Part shown: positions 1-8,209 of the stretch, in pieces
How positions within the stretch are numbered: position 1 is the first letter of the stretch
Layout: each line of letters begins with the position of its first letter
NCBI GenBank assembly: GCA_947632625.1
Contig: CANRPZ010000011.1
Coordinates: 1-22,087, forward strand
DNA from: an uncultured Bacilli bacterium
GTDB lineage: Bacteria; Bacillota_I; Bacilli_A; RF39; UBA660
DNA length: 22,087 bases
Direction of reading: 5' to 3'
Notes under the pieces: model-generated
The model's database searches: none
What the model was told of the DNA's origin: nothing
What the model saw: the letters and a program-made list of their open reading frames with translations, nothing else
Position numbers and translations under genes: made by a program

Positions 1-1
1 G

Positions 2-1309
2 ATAACCGCAGCCATTATTGTTGTGATCCTATTAGCAGTTGTTCTACTATTCTTCTTACTAGGAGGATGCAGTAGAAAGTATACTGTCGAATTTGATACG
101 AATGGTGGAAGCATTGTTGATCCGATGAAAATTGAAAAGGATGGAACAATCGAAAAGCCAACAGATCCAACAAAAGAGGGTTATATCTTTGCTGGTTGGT
201 ACTTAAATGATGAGTTATTCGATTTTACCACACCAATTACTGGAAATATAACACTAGAAGCAAGATGGAATGCATCAGGAATTGTCCTTGAAAAATCAAA
301 TCTAAATCTTGTAATTGGATCAAATCAAAAAATAGAATTTGCATCATTACCAGAAGGAATTACAAGCGAAGATTTAGTTTACGAGATAGGTGATGAATCA
401 ATCGCAGTCGTCGACCAAAATGGTAACGTAAAAGCAATCAAAGCTGGAACTACAACAATCACTATTAAATCAAAAGATGGAAAATATAGTACCCAATGTA
501 CTTTAGTTGTCACCAATGAAAAAATAGACATTGAAAGCTTAACTATAACAGGAGCAAGTTCACTAACAGTGGGTAAAAGTATTAAACTATCTGTAAGTGT
601 TAAACCAGAAAATGCAACAAGTGGAAAACTAACTTGGAAAAGTAGCGATCCAAGTATTGCTTCTGTAGATCAAAATGGTAATGTAAAGGGTATAAAAGAA
701 GGAACCGTAACCATAACCGTAACAACGGAAAACGGCAAAACAGCAACTAAAAAAATTACCATTAATAAAGCAACAAGTACAACTACTGATGATGACGACG
801 AGGATAAAGAAATTAATCCAACGAGTGTAGAGATTAGCGGAAAAAAAGAGGTTTATATTGGTGAAAGTATAAAACTTTCTGCAACAGTAAAACCAAAAAA
901 CGCTACAAATAAAAATGTTACTTGGGAAAGTAGTAATACAAGTGTTGCTTCTGTAGATAAAAATGGTAATGTAAAAGGTATAAAAGAAGGAACCGTAACT
1001 ATAACCGTAACAACCGAAAATGGAAAAACAGCTACATACACAGTTACCGTAAAAGAAAAAGAAGCAAGCTATGTAATTTATTTAAAGCAAAATAAATTAG
1101 GAAATATAACAAGTGATTCAATACAATATGATTTCAGTGTAACAAAGGATGGGAATCCATTTACAGATTATTTAGGATTTGAATATAATGGGACAAGAGT
1201 AGCAAAAGAACAAGGAACGGTTCCAGTAACAGCTGTAGGAAATGGTGGCACAGCTAAATTAACATTATCAAATAAAAAAGTAGTAACAGCAACCGTAGTA
1301 GTAAGTTAA
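2..1309 (+). CDS. Membrane-anchored or lipoprotein surface protein with InlB-type repeat and three BIG2 domains (5' end outside window)
   Basis: The frame is open to the left edge; a GTG lies at base 23 but in-frame hydrophobic codons precede it (ITAAIIVV), so the gene probably begins upstream and residue numbers here count from that GTG. A hydrophobic stretch ends in LLGGC followed by SRK, either a lipobox (Cys16) or a transmembrane anchor. Residues about 20-82 form an InlB/Listeria-Bacteroides-type repeat (FDTNGG, GYIFAGWY, ITLEARW). Three BIG2 Ig-like domains follow, about 86-165, 168-250 and 265-343, each with the SVDxNGNVKxIKxGT signature; the first is the most diverged. An acidic linker (TTTDDDDEDKE) separates the second and third. 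Residues 350-428 are an unassigned beta-rich tail. No LPXTG sorting signal is present. Such domains are known in adhesins and surface proteins; the ligand is unknown. It lies 18 bases before the giant secreted protein and is probably co-transcribed with it. Confidence 0.85.
   Translation: MTAAIIVVILLAVVLLFFLLGGCSRKYTVEFDTNGGSIVDPMKIEKDGTIEKPTDPTKEGYIFAGWYLNDELFDFTTPITGNITLEARWNASGIVLEKSNLNLVIGSNQKIEFASLPEGITSEDLVYEIGDESIAVVDQNGNVKAIKAGTTTITIKSKDGKYSTQCTLVVTNEKIDIESLTITGASSLTVGKSIKLSVSVKPENATSGKLTWKSSDPSIASVDQNGNVKGIKEGTVTITVTTENGKTATKKITINKATSTTTDDDDEDKEINPTSVEISGKKEVYIGESIKLSATVKPKNATNKNVTWESSNTSVASVDKNGNVKGIKEGTVTITVTTENGKTATYTVTVKEKEASYVIYLKQNKLGNITSDSIQYDFSVTKDGNPFTDYLGFEYNGTRVAKEQGTVPVTAVGNGGTAKLTLSNKKVVTATVVVS
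659..1035 (+). repeat. Near-identical coding repeat in BIG2 domains 2 and 3
   Basis: Bases 659-747 and 947-1035 (offset 288 bases, 96 codons) are nearly identical at the DNA level, with only about seven or eight differences by eye. They encode the C-terminal halves of the second and third BIG2 domains. The flanking halves are more diverged, which suggests recent duplication or gene conversion of this part only. Confidence 0.8.
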
Positions 1310-1327
1310 AAGGAAGGAAAATTATAA

Positions 1328-4300
1328 ATGAAAAAAAGTAGTAAATTAATAACATTTGCATTATTTACTTTCTTAATAGGTTCAGTTTCCGCGTTTGCTC
1401 GCGAAATGACACTAGAAGAATTAGGTAATGAAGCAAGTAAAATTCAAAAAGATGCAGGTTATGTTTATATAATCGGAGAATATGCATTTACATCAAAGTT
1501 TCGCATAAAAACAGAAGATATTATGTTAGCATCTTCAACAATAGATCCAGAAAATCCAACGGATGCAAGTAAGATGGTAATAAATCAAATTACTAGAATT
1601 TATGATGACAATTACGTAGCAACAGGTTGGAAAAAAGGACCAAATGCTCTAGGGACCAAAGAACTATCTTCAACAGTTAATGTAAAATATATTGACTATC
1701 ATTATATCAAAGATAATTTTACTGTCTCTTTTAATTTAGAGGGTGGTTCTTTTCAAGATGGCAAAAGTTCTATTACAGTAGTAGAAGATGATAAAATAGA
1801 TCCCAGTAGTATTACCGGTGAAAATAGACCCACAAAGGAAAATTACCAATTTAAAGAATGGGTTAAAGAAGATGGAACTCCCTGGAATTTTAATACCGAT
1901 GTAGTAACAAAAAATATTACGTTAAAGGCAACATGGTATGATGAGGTAAATACGGATACTTTATTAGAAAATGCCAAAAATACAATTAATACTGGAACAA
2001 AAGCAAATGGTTATTATTACGATGTTGATTTTGCTAAAGAAACATCTACATTAACATTTGAGGTATATGATAAAAATAAAAAGAATAGTGAAATATCAAG
2101 TACTGGATTAATTGGTGATATTGTATCTATTGTTAAAAATAAAAATGTTAAATCAATAACGATTTCTTCTAGTGCTTCACAAGCAGTTACATTTGATGAA
2201 GATGATGTTAATAATGGAGCAGGACCTGATTCTAATGCATGGAGTCAATTTGCTTACCTATTATGTACATTAACAGGAAAAGATTGCTCTGATGCATCAA
2301 AGATTCAAGAAAGCTTTAAAACAATCACTTTAGGAGATTTATTAAAATTAGGGGACTTAACATTAACAATTACTTTAGAAGAAGATACTGCTCGTTCTCA
2401 AAATAATAATGTAGAAGAATCTTATACAGTTAAATTTGCTTATGAAGCAAAAGCAAAAGTTACAAGTTCTATCCCAGAAGAAGATGTAAAAGGATTACTA
2501 GAAAGTTATAACTATACTTTAGAAGACTCATACAGCATTACTGGAGAAAATGGCGAATATAAAGTAAGTGGATACGTAATTGAACAAGATGGCGTTACAG
2601 GCTTTGGCTCTTCTTCAGCAAAACATTATTTTGCTTATACAATTGAATTAGAAGACGATGTAGATCTTACAAAAGCAGTAATTAAATTACCAACGAAGGA
2701 TAATCCAACAACTGATAGCGACTATAATATAATAAAGAATTTATCAACAAAACAAGTAACCGTTTTAATGGAGGTTGAAGATTCAGAAACAGTAAAATAT
2801 CGTGATGTAATTGTTGAAATCGATGGTAAACCAACTAGAATTCGTATTGATTTTTCTGATTTAAAATTCAAAAAAAGTTCTAAATTTACTATCCAAAGTG
2901 TAACTAAGGTAACTGAAGCAGAAACAAAATTAGGAACAGATTTTGGTTGGAAAAAAGAAACTGGCTTTGATACAACATTTACTATTGAAGGATCAAAAGT
3001 AAAAGTAGCTGGTTTGATACCAATATTAGAAGAATTTGAAAGTGGTAAAAAGCCTTTTGGAGATGGAGAAGATACAGGTTACTATTTACCATTTGTTATT
3101 AAAACAGAAAAAGGCGGTAAAGATACCAATACAGGTGTAACTGTACAATTCATTCACGAAGGAGAGAATTCTAAAACATTAACGGCTGCTAATTTTGATG
3201 GTAATGATGTTATATATATCTTAAGACATCTTGATAAAAATGCTACAGATAAAACATTTGAAATTGTAGTTGATATGGATGGAGAAGGAGAAAACTTTGC
3301 TCCATATACTCTTACATTTGATTGGAGTGAATTAAAGCTTCAAGAAAAAACCAATGCACCATTGAATTTAACTAATATAAGTGAAAAAGACAAGAAACAA
3401 TTTGAAGGTTGGGGCTATGATTCTTCTTATAATTCTCTTGATTTTGATAACGAAGACAAACCCGTTAAAAAATTAACAGGTACCATGAAAGAACAAGTTA
3501 TAAATGCTGAAGCTTTTGGTGAAGGAAAAGAAAATGGATATTATTTTGATTTTACCTTTGAAATTCCTGATGGTATTGATAAAAGTAAAGTAACTATTGC
3601 TCGTTTATCTAGCAGTGATTTAGCTAGCAGTGCAAAGAAAAATTTTGATTCTAGCGAATGGACTGAAGATGGAAAACTTTCTATATTATTTAGATTTGCA
3701 GAAGATCCTAAATGTGCAAGCAGTAGCGATAATTGTAAACTTTACTATAAAGTAGATTTTGATGGTGATGGTAATGAATATTTACCTACATTATACGAAA
3801 TAGATTATAGTGACGTTACATTTAAAAAGAGTTCACTAGTAAATCTTGATCCTGTTACAACTATATCTGGTAATGAATGGAAAGGCTTTACAGAAGGTGA
3901 TGGTTATAAAGTAGAATTTGATAAAGACTCTTCAACTTTTAAAGTTACTGGATTAATCACAATATTTAATGATGGTTGGACTGGTTCAGAAAATCCATTT
4001 GGCACGGATGCTCATGAACATTATTTAGCATTTAAATTATCAAAAGCTGAAGCTGATGGAACTGATTCTAATACAGTTGTTAAATTCTTAACGGATGGAT
4101 CTGGACATGGTGATAAAAATACAATTTCACAATCTGATTTTGGTGGAAATAAATCTATTTATGTTTTAAAATATTTAGATCCTACTACAGATTATGAAAA
4201 TAAAAAATTTACTATAACAATCGATTTTGATGATACTAATGAAGAATATGAACCATACACAATTACCATTGATTGGAGCGAACTAGATTTCCAATATAAA

Positions 4301-6772
4301 AATAATATAGCAGATACAATTTTAGTTGATGCATCTGCTACAAGTAGTGATACAAATCGTGGTTATATTTCTGAAGAAAATAAAACTGAAATTACAGGTT
4401 GGGGATATAGTTTTGATAATGCTGGAAATATAGAAATCGGAAACGATACAGATGGTTATAAATTAACTGGAACAGTAAAAGAACAAGATGTTGCGGGTGC
4501 TGGATTTAAAGAAGCTAGCGGCTATTATGTACCATTAAAAATATATGGACCAACTATTAAAGACGCCTATAGAGATCATTTCTTGTCTCAAGCTGATGGT
4601 CGCAAAAAATGGACTATATTCTTACGTAATGAAGAGGGAACTTATAGTGAAATAACTCCTTCAGAAGAAGATTATGAAAATGGTTATATTGTAGTATTAT
4701 TCAAATTAGATAAAAACGGAGATAAAAAAATAAAATATAAGATGGACTGGGATGGTTCAGAAAGTAATGTTTACCTTGAAAGGGAAATAACAATTAGTTA
4801 TGAAGAATTGAATTATCAAGCATTAAATACAATAACTTATAATTATAAAAATGCTGAAGGAACAGACAAAACTGAATCAACTAAAGTTTATCAAAATGAA
4901 GAGGCTACTTTAAAAGATTTAAAAAATCTTAATACTGATTATCGTACATTTGATGGTTGGTATAAATCTGATAAGAGTAAAGTAGAAACAGACACTTTAA
5001 CAATTACTGATGATAAGGATGAAACTTTAACAGCTCATTGGACTTTAGATGCTGATGCATTTATTAAAGCAGTTATGGAAGACTTAAATAAGAACTATGG
5101 AACAGTTGATGATGCAGAAAAATTTAAGTTAACTATGGATGAGGCTACTAACACTATAACTATTGATGTAGAAGATTCTAGAGTATTATTAAGTGAAATG
5201 AATGATACTAATATTCCAGGAGCTATTGCTTATATTCTTCAAAAAGGAGAAATAACAGGAATTACTTTAAGTACAGGTGAGAAAAAAGTAGAATTTACAA
5301 AAGATGGTACAAATAATGAAATAGTTTCAAAAGTTTCATTAGATGAAGATGGTAATGCTTTAAAAGAAACGATTAAACAAGGAGCTCAAGCATTATTCAA
5401 GGATGTATTATCCGATGAAGAAGAAACCTATACATTAAGTAAAATGGCTTTAAATAATAAAGATTTTGCACTAGAAATTAGTTCAAATGATGAAAATGTT
5501 ACATTATTGGATAGTGCAAATAAAACTTATACATTTAAATTTGAAAGTGAATCTTATACTGTTAAAAATGAAAGTGAATTGGAAACAGCACTAGGAAACG
5601 AAAAAATAACTCATATTTATTTAGGTAATGATTTTGAAATTACCAAACAACATGAAATAACAAGACCAGTAGTAATTAATGGTGGAAAATATCATGAAAA
5701 TGGTAATTATAAGATTTCCGTAAATGAATCAAATAAAGCTGGGGTAGATTCAATATTCAAAATTTCTTCTACTGGAGTAACAATTGATAGTATTGAGTTA
5801 TCAAATACTAAAGTAGCTATTGTTGTTGATGGTGTTGGGGCAGACTTAACTACAACTGGATTAAAATTAACAAGTATTGAAAAAGCTGGAATTAATGTTA
5901 AAAATGGTAGCTTAAATGCTAAAGAGATAACATTCGAAAATGAAACTCATGATATTCCTACTGCTTTAGTAGAAGAAGGAAATAAGAAAAACGCAAAAGT
6001 TGCAATAGAAAATGCAACGAAAAATGATCCAAAATTTGTTAATGTTACATTACATCGTGATAAAAAATGGTGTAAAGATAAGGGCGACAATTACGGAAAA
6101 GATGACCCAACAACCATGGAATCATGCAAAACAAAAAGCTGGGATGATGAATATGATTACACAAAAGATACTTATTACTATTTAAAATCTACTAATATTA
6201 AAAATTATAAAGTAGCATCATTTATGGGTTTTCAAGATTCAATGTGGGCATATAGACTTTATGAAGAAGGAGAAAAAATTGGATCATTCGATAAATTTTA
6301 TGGTCAAGAAAAAATTACTATAGGTAATAAAGACTATTATTTTGTAGGTTATGGTACTAGTAGAAAAACAACTGATGATATTAAAGAAGGTGCTAGTTAT
6401 AGTGAAATTTTAAAAGATCTAGAAAACGAAACTGTCGGCACAAGAGATTGGTATCATGCAGTTTTTGCTGAAAAAGATACTGAAAAAACAGTCACAATAG
6501 AATATAATTCTACTTATAATATTGATGCAAAAACTTTTGATATTTATAAATTTAAAGACAAAGCAAGTGGTTTGACTATTGGAGAATTAAGAAAAATTGA
6601 TAAATCTTTTGATGAAGAATATAAAAAGTTAGAAGCACTATCTGATGATACTAAAAAATTACAATGCAAAAAAGGAAGCAGCATTGTACCTCAAGATGTC
6701 AGTGATGAAACTGTCATAGATGATAAATTAACATTAGTTATAAGTGAGGTTGCTGGTGTACCTGGAGCTTAA
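1328..6772 (+). CDS. Giant secreted multi-module repeat protein (1814 aa)
   Basis: The signal peptide is residues 1-24 (MKKSSK, hydrophobic core, SAFA then REM). The start has an AAGGAAGG ribosome site. An InlB-type repeat lies at about 130-203 and a second at about 1167-1238. Between them are five related modules of about 110-150 residues (about 405-515, 540-672, 690-835, 850-992, 1020-1165). Each begins with a V/LxG-type strand, has a GYY or HYF aromatic motif, and ends in a strand such as RIRIDFSDLKF, FDWSELKLQ or IDWSELDFQ. Modules two and four resemble each other, as do one, three and five. Residues about 1425-1545 have short beta turns with NGGKY and ITFEN, a likely right-handed beta-helix. 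The tail (1550-1814) is aromatic and charged, with five of the protein's nine Cys nearby or within it. There is no sorting signal or C-terminal membrane segment. I do not recognise the modules as a named family; a surface or secreted structural/adhesin role is inference. Confidence 0.85.
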   Translation: MKKSSKLITFALFTFLIGSVSAFAREMTLEELGNEASKIQKDAGYVYIIGEYAFTSKFRIKTEDIMLASSTIDPENPTDASKMVINQITRIYDDNYVATGWKKGPNALGTKELSSTVNVKYIDYHYIKDNFTVSFNLEGGSFQDGKSSITVVEDDKIDPSSITGENRPTKENYQFKEWVKEDGTPWNFNTDVVTKNITLKATWYDEVNTDTLLENAKNTINTGTKANGYYYDVDFAKETSTLTFEVYDKNKKNSEISSTGLIGDIVSIVKNKNVKSITISSSASQAVTFDEDDVNNGAGPDSNAWSQFAYLLCTLTGKDCSDASKIQESFKTITLGDLLKLGDLTLTITLEEDTARSQNNNVEESYTVKFAYEAKAKVTSSIPEEDVKGLLESYNYTLEDSYSITGENGEYKVSGYVIEQDGVTGFGSSSAKHYFAYTIELEDDVDLTKAVIKLPTKDNPTTDSDYNIIKNLSTKQVTVLMEVEDSETVKYRDVIVEIDGKPTRIRIDFSDLKFKKSSKFTIQSVTKVTEAETKLGTDFGWKKETGFDTTFTIEGSKVKVAGLIPILEEFESGKKPFGDGEDTGYYLPFVIKTEKGGKDTNTGVTVQFIHEGENSKTLTAANFDGNDVIYILRHLDKNATDKTFEIVVDMDGEGENFAPYTLTFDWSELKLQEKTNAPLNLTNISEKDKKQFEGWGYDSSYNSLDFDNEDKPVKKLTGTMKEQVINAEAFGEGKENGYYFDFTFEIPDGIDKSKVTIARLSSSDLASSAKKNFDSSEWTEDGKLSILFRFAEDPKCASSSDNCKLYYKVDFDGDGNEYLPTLYEIDYSDVTFKKSSLVNLDPVTTISGNEWKGFTEGDGYKVEFDKDSSTFKVTGLITIFNDGWTGSENPFGTDAHEHYLAFKLSKAEADGTDSNTVVKFLTDGSGHGDKNTISQSDFGGNKSIYVLKYLDPTTDYENKKFTITIDFDDTNEEYEPYTITIDWSELDFQYKNNIADTILVDASATSSDTNRGYISEENKTEITGWGYSFDNAGNIEIGNDTDGYKLTGTVKEQDVAGAGFKEASGYYVPLKIYGPTIKDAYRDHFLSQADGRKKWTIFLRNEEGTYSEITPSEEDYENGYIVVLFKLDKNGDKKIKYKMDWDGSESNVYLEREITISYEELNYQALNTITYNYKNAEGTDKTESTKVYQNEEATLKDLKNLNTDYRTFDGWYKSDKSKVETDTLTITDDKDETLTAHWTLDADAFIKAVMEDLNKNYGTVDDAEKFKLTMDEATNTITIDVEDSRVLLSEMNDTNIPGAIAYILQKGEITGITLSTGEKKVEFTKDGTNNEIVSKVSLDEDGNALKETIKQGAQALFKDVLSDEEETYTLSKMALNNKDFALEISSNDENVTLLDSANKTYTFKFESESYTVKNESELETALGNEKITHIYLGNDFEITKQHEITRPVVINGGKYHENGNYKISVNESNKAGVDSIFKISSTGVTIDSIELSNTKVAIVVDGVGADLTTTGLKLTSIEKAGINVKNGSLNAKEITFENETHDIPTALVEEGNKKNAKVAIENATKNDPKFVNVTLHRDKKWCKDKGDNYGKDDPTTMESCKTKSWDDEYDYTKDTYYYLKSTNIKNYKVASFMGFQDSMWAYRLYEEGEKIGSFDKFYGQEKITIGNKDYYFVGYGTSRKTTDDIKEGASYSEILKDLENETVGTRDWYHAVFAEKDTEKTVTIEYNSTYNIDAKTFDIYKFKDKASGLTIGELRKIDKSFDEEYKKLEALSDDTKKLQCKKGSSIVPQDVSDETVIDDKLTLVISEVAGVPGA

Positions 6773-6783
6773 TAAATTTATTT

Positions 6784-6814
6784 AAAGGTGTGATATTTAC
6801 TACCACACCTTTAT
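6784..6814 (+). terminator. Intrinsic terminator after the giant secreted protein
   Basis: A 9-10 bp stem AAAGGTGTG (6784-6792) pairs with CACACCTTT (6804-6812) across an 11-base loop, followed by TTTATTTAA. It closes the surface-protein transcript, 12 bases past the stop codon. The T tract is interrupted by an A. Confidence 0.75.
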
Positions 6815-6835
6815 TTAACTAATAAGGAGGAAAAT

Positions 6836-7390
6836 ATGAAAAAATTATTATCTATGTTTTTTCTACTAATGTTTTTATGTTTTCCAATAAAAACAAAAGC
6901 TGTTGTTACAAATTCTTCCTACAGTGTAAAAGTTTATTTCTTCTTCAAAGAAGATTGTAGGGAATGTGAGGAAGCCCAAAAATGGCTAGAAGAATATAGT
7001 AAAAATAGTTTTATAAATGTAGAGTACTTAAACAGTGAAGAAAATAACGATCTTTATAAAAATATAAAGGAAACATTAAAGATAAAAAGTAAAAAAGAAC
7101 CACTAATAGTAATAGGTTCAAATTTCTTTATTGGTTTTAATGATAAAATCAAAACGAAATTAACAGATGCTATTACGGCTTATGAAAAAGAAGAAAATCA
7201 TTGCGATACAGTATCTAAAATAAGAAAAAATGAAAATGGTAGAGATTGTATAAAAGAAAATAAAGGAATCTATAAAGAACCAAATCACATATTTGGGAAA
7301 ATAGTGCTTGCTATTTTTGGTATTGGACTTATTATAGGAATTGCTTTTTTACTAAAAAATAAAAAATTATTGAGTAGATTACATCGTTAA
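6836..7390 (+). CDS. Membrane-anchored thioredoxin-like protein with CREC motif
   Basis: The protein has 184 residues. A signal peptide or N-terminal anchor spans residues 1-22 (ending KTKA). A thioredoxin-fold segment follows: strand VKVYFFF, then D-C41-R-E-C44 at the start of a helix, and EPLIVIG with Pro89 in the position expected for the cis-proline. Residues 152-173 are a C-terminal transmembrane helix followed by a basic tail (KNKK, RLHR), which places the redox domain outside and the tail inside. Two further cysteines (C123, C138) lie in the extracellular stalk. The start has AGGAGG seven bases upstream. Thiol-disulphide exchange at the cell surface is the likely activity, from fold and motif only. 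Whether it oxidises, reduces or isomerises is unknown; CREC is not one of the classic TrxA, DsbA or ResA motifs. Its neighbour, the giant secreted protein, contains several closely spaced cysteine pairs and is a plausible client. Confidence 0.75.
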   Translation: MKKLLSMFFLLMFLCFPIKTKAVVTNSSYSVKVYFFFKEDCRECEEAQKWLEEYSKNSFINVEYLNSEENNDLYKNIKETLKIKSKKEPLIVIGSNFFIGFNDKIKTKLTDAITAYEKEENHCDTVSKIRKNENGRDCIKENKGIYKEPNHIFGKIVLAIFGIGLIIGIAFLLKNKKLLSRLHR

Positions 7391-7401
7391 TCTACTTTTT
7401 T
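7373..7401 (+). terminator. Intrinsic terminator overlapping the stop codon of the thioredoxin-like gene
   Basis: A perfect 9 bp stem AGTAGATTA (7373-7381) pairs with TAATCTACT (7388-7396) across loop CATCGT, followed by a run of T to 7401. The TAA stop (7388-7390) is the first three bases of the descending arm, so the last codons of the gene form the ascending arm. Confidence 0.9.
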
Positions 7402-7414
7402 AAATAAATAGCAA

Positions 7415-7443
7415 TTTAAAAACATATGATTTTATGATAAGAT
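7415..7443 (+). promoter_or_regulatory. Probable promoter of the hydrolase-murF-ddl operon
   Basis: TTTAAA (7415-7420), a 17-base spacer, then TAAGAT (7438-7443) preceded by TG one base away (extended -10). The predicted start of transcription, near 7450, lies downstream of an in-frame TTG at 7445, which supports ATG 7469 as the true translation start. Confidence 0.5.
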
Positions 7444-7468
7444 ATTGATTAGAAATGAGGAACTTATT

Positions 7469-8197
7469 ATGTTTGAGTACCAAAGTATTCATATTCATTA
7501 TAAATTGATAGATAATAATAGTGATAAATCTCTTATTTTTTTACATGGCTGGGGACAAAACATTGAAATGATGGAGCCAATTGCTCAAGCATTTATGCAT
7601 GAGGCAAATCTTTTACTCGTTGATCTACCTGGCTTTGGTAAATCGGAAGAACCAAAAGAAATATGGAGCTTGGAAGACTATGCCAACATGCTTCATACTT
7701 TAGTAAAAAAATTAAAATTAAAAAATAATATTTTAATTGGTCATTCTTTTGGAGGCAAAATAGCCCTTTGTTATGCCACCGCTTATGAAACAAAAAAATT
7801 GGTCTTACTTTCAAGTCCTTATAAAGTTGCAATTCCAAATCCAAGTTTAAAAGTAAAAATACTAAAACAATTAGCAAAAATTCCTTTTCTTAAAAAAATA
7901 GCTTTAAAAATGAAAAAGAAAATGGGTTCTCAAGACTATCGAAATGCTAGTCCTAAAATGCGTTCGATTTTGGTAAAACATGTTAATACCGACTTAACTG
8001 AAATTTGCCAAAAAATAACTTGTCCTACTATAATAATTTGGGGAACGAATGACAAAACCGTTTCAATAGAAAATGCTTACGAGCTCGAAAAATTAATTCC
8101 CGATTCGGCGGTTATTGAATATGCTGGAGGAACTCATTTTGCCTATTTAGAAAATAAAAATAAAACAATTTCTATTATAAAAGCGTTTATGGAGTAG
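7469..8197 (+). CDS. Alpha/beta hydrolase fold protein
   Basis: The protein has 242 residues from ATG 7469, which has GAGG eight bases upstream; the in-frame TTG at 7445 is rejected because it has no ribosome site and lies before the likely transcript start. The full alpha/beta hydrolase signature is present: oxyanion-hole H26-G-W-G, nucleophile elbow G-H-S93-F-G-G, acid D195 in GTNDKTV, and catalytic H223 in GGTHFAY. It has no signal peptide and is cytoplasmic. A lysine-rich cap region lies at about 118-155. The substrate cannot be told from sequence. It is the first gene of a unit in which the next AUG is 13 bases downstream and the ribosome site AGGAGG (8196-8201) overlaps its TAG stop, so it is translationally linked to a peptidoglycan precursor ligase. 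Esterase-type activity is the family norm; a wall-related role is only suggested by context. Confidence 0.85.
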   Translation: MFEYQSIHIHYKLIDNNSDKSLIFLHGWGQNIEMMEPIAQAFMHEANLLLVDLPGFGKSEEPKEIWSLEDYANMLHTLVKKLKLKNNILIGHSFGGKIALCYATAYETKKLVLLSSPYKVAIPNPSLKVKILKQLAKIPFLKKIALKMKKKMGSQDYRNASPKMRSILVKHVNTDLTEICQKITCPTIIIWGTNDKTVSIENAYELEKLIPDSAVIEYAGGTHFAYLENKNKTISIIKAFME

Positions 8198-8209
8198 GAG
8201 GATTTATAA

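Noticed and set aside
853..1041. Minus-strand open frame of 62 codons within the BIG2 gene
   Set aside because: It is a shadow of the repeat-containing coding strand, with no promoter or ribosome site.
7445..7468. TTG at 7445 as the hydrolase start
   Set aside because: It lies before the likely transcript start and has no ribosome site; ATG 7469 has GAGG at correct spacing.
7593..7877. Minus-strand open frame of 94 codons opposite the hydrolase
   Set aside because: The hydrolase frame carries a full catalytic signature; the opposite frame has no initiation signals or known motif.
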